Position numbers and translations under genes: made by a program. Of a DNA stretch of 10,399 nt, positions 1 to 6,217 are shown one piece after another. The stretch spans positions 1-10,399 of the forward strand of contig CANRDA010000030.1 of assembly GCA_947629285.1 (NCBI GenBank), read 5' to 3'. The notes beneath the pieces were generated by a model that had not been told where the DNA came from, did no database searches, and worked only from the letters and a program-made list of their open reading frames with translations. Source of the stretch: an uncultured Bacilli bacterium (GTDB lineage Bacteria; Bacillota_I; Bacilli_A; RF39; UBA660). Positions within the stretch are counted from its first letter, which is position 1, and each line of letters starts with the position of its first letter.

Positions 1-20
1 GCTTCTCCTTTTTTTGCCAT
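1..20 (-). CDS. rpmG: Probable 50S ribosomal protein L33, first codons only
   Basis: Only the start is in the window: ATG at 20-18, reading Met-Ala-Lys-Lys-Gly-Glu-Ala, then cut by the window edge. A strong AAAGGAGG Shine-Dalgarno lies about 6-10 nt before the ATG. The identity rests on two weak clues. The short basic start MAKKGE fits L33, a small zinc-ribbon or zinc-less protein of the large ribosomal subunit. In many Bacilli rpmG also directly follows a pbpA/PBP3-type gene, as it would here. A different small basic protein cannot be excluded. The gene has its own promoter inside the end of pbpA. Confidence 0.5.
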
Positions 21-52
21 AGTATCTCCTCCTTTTTCAACATTACCAATAT

Positions 53-80
53 ATTATAGCAAATTATCCATAAATTTCAA
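53..80 (-). promoter_or_regulatory. Promoter for the rpmG-like gene (extended -10)
   Basis: On the minus strand TTGAAA (80-75) is followed after 16 nt by TATAAT (58-53). The -10 is preceded by TGC, giving a TGnTATAAT extended -10. It overlaps the last codons and stop of pbpA and would start transcription near position 46, about 26 nt before the ATG. This would let a ribosomal gene be expressed independently of the cell-wall gene. Confidence 0.6.
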
Positions 81-2136
81 AGTATTTTTTGCTAACTTTT
101 TGACTTATTCTTTTATTTATACTACTAAAACTTGTATTTTGCTCGTCATCTGGTGATACATCTGGTGTGATTACGGTAAAAACTACTTCTGGATTATTAT
201 ATGGTGCGTAAGCAGAAAACGTCGTTGTTATTGTCGCTGTATCTATAACACCATCTTTATTTGTATCTAAGAAACTCTCAGCAGTTCCAGTTTTTCCAGC
301 TGGTTTATACTGATAATCTACATAACCTGAACCTGTCCCACCTGGACTTAATACTTGTTTGAAACCTTCTTGAACTCTTTTAATATAAATACTTTCAGTG
401 TTTACTTTATTTAATTCTATAGGTTTATTTTCATATATTAGATTCGATAATGCTTCACCTTCACTTGAAAAAACAGCTTTAAGTATATTTGGTTTCATTC
501 TTACACCATTATTAGCAATCGTAGACATATATTGTGAGATTTGTATTGGGGTATATGTATCATACTGTCCTATTGCAAAATCTAAAAGTAATCCAGATAA
601 TCTATTAGTACCTTTATAACCTAATGATTCATTAGGTAAATCAATACCAGTTTTAACACCTAGTCCAAATTCAGCAAATGTATTTCTATATATATCAAAA
701 GCTTTATCATTTATAACTAAAGGCTCGTTATATTTATATGTCCCACCACCAACTTTGATAGCTGTATAAAATTGATATACATTAGAAGAATATTTTAAAG
801 CACCTAAATCATCTATATTACCATAATTTTTATATGAACATTTTAAAGGGGTTGCTGCTATTTTTATACACTCATCTTTCCTTATTTCTCCAATTTTTAA
901 CGCACCATTATTATATCCTACAATATGTGATGCTCCTTTTACTATTGAACCTGGCGTTACTGATGAAGTAATTACACCTGGTGTATAATCATATATATCA
1001 TAAGAACCATCTTCATTTTTTAATATCTGTTTGCCTGCCATAGCAAGTATATCACCTGTTCTAGGGTCACTTATTATTACATAAGATTTATCCAAATACT
1101 GTGTATTTTTTTCTTTTTTAGCTTTTTTTAACTCTTCTTCCATTATTTTTTCAATTTCTTGTTGAAGTTTAATATCTATAGTAAGAATGATATCGTTACC
1201 ACGTGAACCTTTCTTTATTTCTGTTAAGCTACCATTAGAATTAACTTCATAAGTTGGTTTAGTACCTTTTAAATAATCTTCATATTGATATTCTATATAA
1301 CTAGTTCCAACTCTATCAGTGAGGTCATAACCTTTACTTAAATAATAATCTTTTAAATTATAAGGTATTCCACTACTACTAGAAGATACACTACCTAACA
1401 TCGTTTTAAAAACAGTTCCATAAAGATATTCTCTCTCCCAATTAAGTTTAACATTGAATCCCTTTAATGTATCTATATTTTCAGCTATAATTGCATACTC
1501 TTCATCAGTTACATTTTCATTTTTTATAGTTTTTTCAGTATAATAATACCCTTTATTCATAAGATTATATATATAACAAGCCTCTTTATCAAGTTCAGTA
1601 TAATCTTTTATATCTTCTATAGTAACTCTTTCAAGCTTTAATTTATTTATATCATCAGAGGTTAATTTTCTATTTTCATAATCTTTCCATTCTTGATGTG
1701 TTATTCTTTCTTTTGCTTTATCTTGATTATTTAAAATCCAAAAGTTTTTAAGCATAGTTTCTGTTAATTTACTATAATCTACCTCTATATAACTAGCAAC
1801 TTTATAAGCTATATTAATCTCATCACTTGTTTTTACATTAGAAGGTTTTTTATAATATATAGTTCTTACTGATATATTATCTACTAACAAATTACCATTT
1901 CTATCATATATTCTACCCCTTGGTGCGGAATCACCTTCTACTATCGTCACAGTAAGTGAAGTAAGTTTATCTTTGTAATAATTATTTTTTATTATTTGTA
2001 TATAAAAAAGGGACGATAATAACAACAACATTATAATAATTATTATAATTACTAATATTTTATATCTTTTTTCAATTATTTCTTCTTGATTAATTCTTTT
2101 TTTATGATATTTATATTTATTTATTGTTTTTTTCAT
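64..2136 (-). CDS. pbpA: Class B penicillin-binding protein, PbpA/PBP2A type (peptidoglycan D,D-transpeptidase)
   Basis: This is a membrane-anchored transpeptidase that cross-links peptidoglycan stem peptides outside the cell, in the group that serves side-wall elongation with RodA-type glycosyltransferases. The 690-residue protein has a basic cytoplasmic tail (1-25) and one membrane anchor (about 27-49). The class B dimerisation motif RGRIYDRNG is at 73-81, and the transpeptidase domain fills the C-terminal half. All three catalytic motifs are present: SIVK with nucleophile Ser397 and Lys400, SSN at 450-452, and KTG at 615-617. The stretch VTDEEYAIIAEN (about 209-220) and the RVGTSYIE region (about 275-282) resemble Bacillus PbpA and Staphylococcus PBP3. 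No C-terminal PASTA repeats are present, which argues against the divisome PBP2B/PBP2x type. The ATG is preceded in frame by a nearby stop, so no longer start exists, and it has no recognisable Shine-Dalgarno. Confidence 0.93.
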   Translation of the reverse strand: MKKTINKYKYHKKRINQEEIIEKRYKILVIIIIIIMLLLLSSLFYIQIIKNNYYKDKLTSLTVTIVEGDSAPRGRIYDRNGNLLVDNISVRTIYYKKPSNVKTSDEINIAYKVASYIEVDYSKLTETMLKNFWILNNQDKAKERITHQEWKDYENRKLTSDDINKLKLERVTIEDIKDYTELDKEACYIYNLMNKGYYYTEKTIKNENVTDEEYAIIAENIDTLKGFNVKLNWEREYLYGTVFKTMLGSVSSSSSGIPYNLKDYYLSKGYDLTDRVGTSYIEYQYEDYLKGTKPTYEVNSNGSLTEIKKGSRGNDIILTIDIKLQQEIEKIMEEELKKAKKEKNTQYLDKSYVIISDPRTGDILAMAGKQILKNEDGSYDIYDYTPGVITSSVTPGSIVKGASHIVGYNNGALKIGEIRKDECIKIAATPLKCSYKNYGNIDDLGALKYSSNVYQFYTAIKVGGGTYKYNEPLVINDKAFDIYRNTFAEFGLGVKTGIDLPNESLGYKGTNRLSGLLLDFAIGQYDTYTPIQISQYMSTIANNGVRMKPNILKAVFSSEGEALSNLIYENKPIELNKVNTESIYIKRVQEGFKQVLSPGGTGSGYVDYQYKPAGKTGTAESFLDTNKDGVIDTATITTTFSAYAPYNNPEVVFTVITPDVSPDDEQNTSFSSINKRISQKVSKKYFEIYG

Positions 2137-2144
2137 ATATAACC

Positions 2145-2174
2145 ATTAAATTGAAAAAAGAATTTATTTGACAA
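2145..2174 (-). promoter_or_regulatory. Possible pbpA promoter giving a near-leaderless transcript
   Basis: On the minus strand TTGTCA (2174-2169) is followed after 18 nt by TTTAAT (2150-2145). Transcription would start within a few bases of the pbpA ATG (2136-2134), consistent with that gene's lack of a ribosome-binding site. The -35 overlaps the opposite-strand TTGACA of the divergent gene almost base for base. The match is modest, and TATAAT on the minus strand at 2235-2230 is an alternative -10 with a poor -35. Confidence 0.33.
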
Positions 2175-2196
2175 AACCATTAAAATCACCTACTAT
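2168..2196 (+). promoter_or_regulatory. Promoter for the YqfT-like gene
   Basis: A perfect TTGACA (2168-2173) is followed after exactly 17 nt by TACTAT (2191-2196). This predicts a start near 2203 and a leader of about 47 nt before the ATG at 2250. A second TATAAT at 2232-2237 lacks a matching -35. Together with the opposite-strand element this 113-nt gap serves two divergent genes. Confidence 0.6.
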
Positions 2197-2249
2197 TATT
2201 TTATTCATTATTACATTATTTAATCATATATTATAATGGTGAATATCAC

Positions 2250-2510
2250 ATGAAAAGTTTAATTGCAAATTACATAGATTTATTAACTAAAGAAAAATTA
2301 AATGAATTTGGTATAAAAAACAATATTCATTTAAGTAATAATGAACTAGAATATTTACTTAATTTAATTAAGAACAATTGGGAAGATATTTTAGTTGACG
2401 AAAAAAAATATATGGAAGATTTAAAAAACAATATAAATCAAATAGAATATGAAAAAATCAAAACTTTATTTTTATATTACAAAAAAAGGTACAAAGGATA
2501 CTTATTTTGA
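2250..2510 (+). CDS. yqfT: Small DUF2624-type protein (YqfT-like), function unknown
   Basis: This is an 86-residue soluble protein, predicted mostly helical, with many Asn, Lys and Leu residues. No catalytic motif, signal peptide or membrane segment is visible. The layout matches what I recall of DUF2624/YqfT of Bacillus: an N-terminal helix, a 'NIHLSNNELEYLLNLIKNN' type segment (about 25-43), then an acidic-basic helix ending with an aromatic-rich tail. In Bacillus yqfT lies next to the endonuclease IV gene yqfS/nfo. Here nfo is again the neighbour but convergent, with the two 3' ends overlapping by 9 nt. The ATG follows GGTGA at a 6-nt spacing. It is the only plus-strand gene in the window. 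Family assignment comes from pattern and synteny, not from a search. The symbol is by analogy. Confidence 0.6.
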   Translation: MKSLIANYIDLLTKEKLNEFGIKNNIHLSNNELEYLLNLIKNNWEDILVDEKKYMEDLKNNINQIEYEKIKTLFLYYKKRYKGYLF

Positions 2511-3374
2511 TAACTGATTTATTAAATCAGGATTAAATTTCTTATTTCTAATCATACTAATTTCATATTTATATGGAGGGTTTACACCTACATAAGGAGT
2601 TTCTAATATTTTAGGAATTTCTTTTATTTTATCATTATATATAATATTAATTAAAGTATCAAAACCGAGTGTTCCAAAACCTATATTTTCGTGTCTATCT
2701 TTATGTGTATTTATTTCATTTTTTGAATCATTTATATGTATAACTTTTAAATATTTTAAACTTACTATTTTATCAAAATCTAAAAGTACACTATTAAAAT
2801 CTTTTAAATCATATCCAGCATCATTTAAATGACAAGTATCCATACAAACACCTATTTTATCTTTTAAATCTATACCATCTATTATTTGTCTTATTTCATC
2901 AAAATTTCTTCCTATCTCACTGCCTTTTCCAGCCATTGTCTCTAAACATATTATAACTTTCGTATTTTTATTAATGACTAGATTGAGTGAATCAATTATA
3001 TTTTTAATTCCTAAAGAGACACCAAGTCCAACATGACTACCTGGATGAATGACAATTTTACTAATTCCTAAGCTTTCTGCACGTGATATTTCTTCTTTTA
3101 AAAATCTTACATTGAAATCAAAATTTTTTGGATTTGCAAGATTTATTATATATGGAGCATGAATAATTACATTATTTATATCTATTCCATTTTTAGTCAT
3201 TAATGTTTTTGCTTCCATAGTTAATTTATCGTTTATTGGTACTCTTTGTGTATTTTGTGGTGCACCAGTATAAAACATAAATGTATTTGCACCATAATTG
3301 ATTGTTTCGTTAACACTTCCTAATAATTGTTCGTTTTTATTAAAAGAAACATGTGAGCCTATTATTAATTCCAT
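2502..3374 (-). CDS. nfo: Endonuclease IV (AP endonuclease)
   Basis: Nfo cleaves the backbone 5' of abasic sites in base-excision repair, using a trinuclear zinc centre in a TIM barrel. The protein is 290 residues, close to the family's usual 280-300. All nine expected metal ligands are found in order: His72, His110, Glu145, Asp179, His182, His213, Asp226, His228 and Glu258. They lie within the family signatures IHAPYIINLA, IHPGS, CLETMAGKG, MDTCHLNDAGYD and HINDSKN. The start follows GGTGG by 5 nt. The gene has its own extended -10 promoter just downstream of the terminator of the operon before it, and its 3' end overlaps the convergent YqfT-like gene. No clear terminator of its own was found. 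A weak stem followed by seven T (minus strand, about 2500-2477) lies inside the YqfT-like gene. Confidence 0.96.
   Translation of the reverse strand: MELIIGSHVSFNKNEQLLGSVNETINYGANTFMFYTGAPQNTQRVPINDKLTMEAKTLMTKNGIDINNVIIHAPYIINLANPKNFDFNVRFLKEEISRAESLGISKIVIHPGSHVGLGVSLGIKNIIDSLNLVINKNTKVIICLETMAGKGSEIGRNFDEIRQIIDGIDLKDKIGVCMDTCHLNDAGYDLKDFNSVLLDFDKIVSLKYLKVIHINDSKNEINTHKDRHENIGFGTLGFDTLINIIYNDKIKEIPKILETPYVGVNPPYKYEISMIRNKKFNPDLINQLSK
2514..2530 (+). terminator. Hairpin just after the YqfT-like gene, possible weak terminator
   Basis: CTGATTTATTAAATCAG is a perfect inverted repeat (8-bp arms, one central base; 7-bp stem with a 3-nt loop in RNA) starting 4 nt after the stop at 2510. The following plus-strand bases are only moderately T-rich, so termination would be weak. 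It lies within the last codons of nfo on the other strand, and the symmetry could be chance. Confidence 0.3.
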
Positions 3375-3389
3375 ATTACCACCATAAAA

Positions 3390-3398
3390 ATTATATCA
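3390..3398 (-). promoter_or_regulatory. Extended -10 promoter element for nfo
   Basis: TGATATAAT on the minus strand (3398-3390) is a full TGnTATAAT. No good -35 is present (TTTAAA at 17-nt spacing), which is typical of extended -10 promoters. Transcription would begin near 3383, only about 9 nt before the nfo ATG, so the Shine-Dalgarno GGTGG would lie at the very 5' end of the message. Confidence 0.5.
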
Positions 3399-3428
3399 AA
3401 AAAACGTAATATTTTAAATACGTTTTTT
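3399..3428 (-). terminator. Bidirectional intrinsic terminator ending the four-gene operon
   Basis: Arms AAAAAACGTA (3399-3408) and TACGTTTTTT (3419-3428) are perfectly complementary around a 10-nt loop, so an A-tract, stem and U-tract appear on either strand. On the minus strand the first arm starts inside the TAA stop of the DUF1292-type gene (3429-3427). The stem has only two G:C pairs, weak by general standards but typical of such an AT-rich genome. Confidence 0.65.
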
Positions 3429-3684
3429 AATTGTTTTCATTATCTTCTTCATATTGAATTTTATAATCTTCTAATAATTGACTTAATATTACTGGATTAT
3501 TAATTTTTTGAATATATGTATCTCCATTCTTTTTTATTTCCTTTAATACAGCATATTCATCTGTTGGTTCATCATTTGAATCTAGCAATACAGATAAGAA
3601 ATAATCTTCATCCATTAAATCATCTTCTAATAGTAAAAGATAGTTTTTGTTATTTGCTAAGGTAATTATTGTATCTACTTTCAT
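3427..3684 (-). CDS. Small acidic DUF1292-type protein (YrzB-like), last gene of the operon
   Basis: The 85-residue protein has no membrane segment or signal peptide. Its pattern is that of DUF1292, a small beta-rich family common in Bacilli: a hydrophobic strand TIITLANN, a 'NYLLLLEDDLMDEDYF' strand with acidic loop, 'EYAVLKEI', then a 'GDTYIQKINN' hairpin and a helical acidic tail. The molecular function of the family is not established. The ATG overlaps the TGA of the upstream 590-residue gene as ATGA, and AGGAGG stands 8 nt before it, so translation is probably coupled. The two proteins are likely made together. The stop codon is part of the terminator stem. Confidence 0.6.
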   Translation of the reverse strand: MKVDTIITLANNKNYLLLLEDDLMDEDYFLSVLLDSNDEPTDEYAVLKEIKKNGDTYIQKINNPVILSQLLEDYKIQYEEDNENN

Positions 3685-5453
3685 AATGTAAAACCTCCTA
3701 CATCTTCTTGAAGTTCTGGTACTTCCTCATCATTTTCTTGAAGCGTTGGCACAACTAAATCTTCTGCAACAAGTCCATTTTGTGTTTGACCCATATTTTG
3801 TTCTTTTCCTTTTTTTCTTAATAAAGATTTTATTTTCTTTAATAAAACTTGTTTTTCTTTATCTTTAAGACTATTATCATTTGTTATTTGTTCACTTAAT
3901 GATTCCAAATTTGAATTTAAATCTTCTACTGATATATTACTAAGGTTTTCTTTTAAAGACTTTAATTCAGCACTATATTTTTTATATGATTCTGATTTAT
4001 TTCCAATTAATAATCCAGAACCTAATCCTCCTAATCCGACAGCTCCTAGTCCTAAAGAGATTCCTGTAGCTACTTTAGTTGCTGTTTGTGCTTTTAAAGC
4101 TGCTGTTATTGCCGCTTTTGCAGCTGATGGTAGTGCCTGACCTCCTATTGTCCAAAGACCACTTGAAGCTGAAAAACCAGTAGACATACCCGTTAGAGAA
4201 GTTACTTGACTTGCTAAAGCAGTATTGGCACTGTGAAGCATAGCTTGTTCACTTAAAGAAGATGTAAACCAAAGTTGTCCGTTTGATAACATCTGCGATA
4301 ACAAACCTGCTGTTTGAGTAGCTTGTTGTGCGGCTAATAAAGCTGGTAAAAGTTGCGTTACTATAACTACTAAGGCAATGGCAATAGCTGTTAATCCTAA
4401 TGCGATTAATATTTGTTTTTTATGAGATTTAATCCAATCACAAACCCTTGTTTTAACGACTTTAACAGGTTCTTCATCCTCTACTGGTGGAATATCTTGA
4501 TCAGGTGGATTTAATTCATCGTCGCCAATTTCACCAATATCGTCATCTAAATCATTATCATTTTCTCCTGTTGTTTCAGAAGTGTTATCAGAAGTATCTC
4601 CATCGGATATTCCAGTTTCTTTATCATTTTCATCATTTTCTTCAGTTGTTTCAGTTGTTTCAGAATTATTTTCAGAAGTATCTTCGGTAGATATTTCATC
4701 ATTTTTATCTTCTTCATCAGGTGTAGCCGCACCATTATTTTCTTTTTTCTCTTCTGTATCCTCAGGCAACACTACATCTAACGGTTTTTCTTCTTGAATA
4801 TCTTTAATTTCATCTATTTCTTCTATATCATCGTTAAATTTTGGAGCTTCTATATTATTTGTTATTTCCATACATTCACGAATCTTATCTTGAGCATCTT
4901 TTATTTGTTGTAATCTTTTTTGTGCTTGTTTTCTATTTTCGCTTAACTTATTATATATATCCATATTATTTCTACTATATGTAGAATTTTTTAATATTAA
5001 TTCTGATTTTAATACTTGAACATTTAATTCTTCAACAGCTATTTCTGCTTTAATTAACTCTGTTTCTAACCTTTTTTGTTCTTTATATAAATTTTGTCTT
5101 ACTTCAGTAGCTACATCTAACAACTCATTATATACTTTTTGTCTATGAGTAAAGCTTTTTGTTTTTTCTATTTCTCTTTTTAGTTCATCTTCTCTTTCTT
5201 TATATGATGCTTCTAAATCTCTTCTTATTTTATTCACATATCCTGGGTCTATATTCATATTTCCATTTGCATAACTATTCATTCTATCATTTACTGCATT
5301 ATTTACGTATTCTTCTATTTCAGTTTCTTTTTGATTTTCTAATGACTCTAATCTACTTTTTAATTCTTTTATTGTTTCTCCATTTTCTGTTCTAGTCATT
5401 TCCCTTTGTTTATCATAAAAGGGTTTCATTATTTCTAGTATTCTTTCTTCCAT
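3681..5453 (-). CDS. Large coiled-coil, acidic-linker membrane protein, function unknown
   Basis: I do not recognise this 590-residue protein. Residues 1-200 are charged and heptad-like (for example the Leu/Glu/Lys pattern at 26-50, 80-100 and 120-195), so long coiled coils are likely. Residues about 205-330 form a highly acidic, Ser/Thr/Asp/Glu/Asn-rich, low-complexity stretch with two loosely repeated blocks (TSENNSETTETTEEND, about 259-274, and TSDNTSETTGENDND, about 287-301), ending in a Pro-rich segment. After a basic patch (KSHKKQ, 342-347) comes a strong membrane segment at about 348-370, an Ala/Ser/Thr-rich region, and a second Gly/Ala-rich hydrophobic segment at about 462-484. A basic helical region and a short tail with two related motifs (PTLQENDEEV, PELQEDV) follow. 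There is no cleavable signal peptide. The two hydrophobic segments predict a hairpin with both ends on the same side, probably cytoplasmic. A structural or scaffold role is inference. Confidence 0.8.
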   Translation of the reverse strand: MEERILEIMKPFYDKQREMTRTENGETIKELKSRLESLENQKETEIEEYVNNAVNDRMNSYANGNMNIDPGYVNKIRRDLEASYKEREDELKREIEKTKSFTHRQKVYNELLDVATEVRQNLYKEQKRLETELIKAEIAVEELNVQVLKSELILKNSTYSRNNMDIYNKLSENRKQAQKRLQQIKDAQDKIRECMEITNNIEAPKFNDDIEEIDEIKDIQEEKPLDVVLPEDTEEKKENNGAATPDEEDKNDEISTEDTSENNSETTETTEENDENDKETGISDGDTSDNTSETTGENDNDLDDDIGEIGDDELNPPDQDIPPVEDEEPVKVVKTRVCDWIKSHKKQILIALGLTAIAIALVVIVTQLLPALLAAQQATQTAGLLSQMLSNGQLWFTSSLSEQAMLHSANTALASQVTSLTGMSTGFSASSGLWTIGGQALPSAAKAAITAALKAQTATKVATGISLGLGAVGLGGLGSGLLIGNKSESYKKYSAELKSLKENLSNISVEDLNSNLESLSEQITNDNSLKDKEKQVLLKKIKSLLRKKGKEQNMGQTQNGLVAEDLVVPTLQENDEEVPELQEDVGGFTL

Positions 5454-5465
5454 ATATATACCTCA

Positions 5466-5771
5466 CTATCTATTTTTTTGTTCTATCAAATCTGTAATTT
5501 TATTTATAAATTCACCACTTATATCCTGAAGTGCATTTACATAAGCAAATAAAGCGTGTAAAAATTCTTCTTCTGTTATATCGTCCCGATTTATATTTAG
5601 CATTTCTTTATTCAAAATAATATTAGGAATTATATTCATTTTAGTACATAACTTAGAATAATTTGATATTATATACTCTAATTCATTTATAATTTCTGTT
5701 CTTTTAATTTGAATTGGAAGTTCTTTATAGCATTCTATAAGTCCTGCAAACGCCTCTTTTTCAACTTGCAT
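5466..5771 (-). CDS. Small helical protein of the coiled-coil operon, function unknown
   Basis: This is a 101-residue soluble protein, predicted nearly all helical, with two Cys (positions 14 and 42) and no recognised motif, signal peptide or membrane segment. The second half, 'DDITEEEFLHALFAYVNALQDI', looks like an amphipathic helical hairpin. Its ATG overlaps the stop of the upstream gene as TAATG and it has only a weak Shine-Dalgarno (GTGAAG), so it probably depends on translational coupling. The next gene starts 12 nt after its stop. The context suggests a partner of the two coiled-coil proteins on either side; this is inference. Confidence 0.7.
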   Translation of the reverse strand: MQVEKEAFAGLIECYKELPIQIKRTEIINELEYIISNYSKLCTKMNIIPNIILNKEMLNINRDDITEEEFLHALFAYVNALQDISGEFINKITDLIEQKNR

Positions 5772-6139
5772 TATAACTTCACTAATACTCTTTCATCTTC
5801 GTATTCATTATTTAATAAATCAAATGCTTTTATAAACCGATTAGTTGCAACTGTAATTTCACATATTTTTCTATACTTCTGTTTAATTCCATAATATGTT
5901 TTAATAGCAATCTCATCTTTCCTAGATTTTCTTTGTCTAACTTCTTCTTGTCTTTTTATCTCTTTAGAACCAATTTTCTTTTCTATCAATTTATCTATGT
6001 GAAGAATTTCAGACTTTATTTCATTTATTTCATCTTTTGTTGTATTCTTTTGCTCAAGTAATGAGCTTAATTGTACCTGTAGCTTTCTTTTTTTATCCTG
6101 CAATTCTTGTGCAGAAAGCAAAAGAATTCCGTCTATCAT
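5771..6139 (-). CDS. Small coiled-coil protein, first gene of the operon, function unknown
   Basis: The protein is 122 residues from the ATG at 6139-6137. An upstream in-frame GTG at 6148 would add three residues, but that GTG lies inside the Shine-Dalgarno AGGTGG, which is 5 nt from the ATG, so I chose the ATG. After a short hydrophobic start (MIDGILLLS), residues about 10-55 are a regular coiled coil rich in Lys, Glu, Gln and Leu. Residues about 56-80 are strongly basic. The C-terminal third contains 'YYGIKQKYRKICEITVATNRFIKAFDLLNNEYEDE'-like helices. No enzyme motif is visible. The TAA shares a base with the next ATG. Not recognised; by position it heads the four-gene unit. Confidence 0.7.
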   Translation of the reverse strand: MIDGILLLSAQELQDKKRKLQVQLSSLLEQKNTTKDEINEIKSEILHIDKLIEKKIGSKEIKRQEEVRQRKSRKDEIAIKTYYGIKQKYRKICEITVATNRFIKAFDLLNNEYEDERVLVKL

Positions 6140-6159
6140 TACAACCACCTACTATTATA

Positions 6160-6188
6160 AATATACTATAAAAATGAAATATTTTCAA
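6160..6188 (-). promoter_or_regulatory. Promoter of the four-gene coiled-coil operon
   Basis: On the minus strand TTGAAA (6188-6183) is followed after 17 nt by TATATT (6165-6160), predicting a start near 6153 and a leader of about 14 nt before the ATG at 6139. A second -10-like TATAAT (6159-6154) overlaps downstream. The -35 sits at the loop of the dnaJ terminator hairpin, so the two signals are interlocked. Confidence 0.5.
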
Positions 6189-6203
6189 TAAATATTTCAT
6201 TTT
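6171..6203 (-). terminator. Intrinsic terminator after dnaJ
   Basis: A perfect 14-bp inverted repeat (6171-6184 with 6190-6203) encloses a 5-nt loop and ends in a T-tract on the minus strand, 15 nt after the dnaJ stop. The stem is almost all A:T apart from a single G:C pair. It is the first terminator-like structure on the minus strand downstream of pepF, so it may end transcripts covering pepF, the BRO-N gene and dnaJ. Confidence 0.6.
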
Positions 6204-6217
6204 ATTTCAAAAAAAAA

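Noticed and set aside
2477..2500. Terminator for nfo on the minus strand
   Set aside because: There is a run of seven T, but the preceding stem is five pairs with a bulge and lies inside the YqfT-like gene; too weak to list.
2514..2530. The 17-bp palindrome after the YqfT-like gene as a fourth member of the BRO-N palindrome set
   Set aside because: It has the same geometry but lies within nfo coding sequence with no BRO-N similarity around it. It shows that single AT-rich palindromes do occur by chance, so the argument for the BRO-N set rests on shared codon position.
4487..4797. Open frames opposite or overlapping the acidic linker region
   Set aside because: They are low-complexity shadows produced by the Asp/Glu/Ser/Thr-rich codons of the 590-residue gene and have no ribosome-binding sites or family features.
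6140..6148. GTG start giving a 125-residue first gene of the coiled-coil operon
   Set aside because: The GTG lies within the AGGTGG ribosome-binding site of the ATG at 6139; starting there would leave it without a site of its own.
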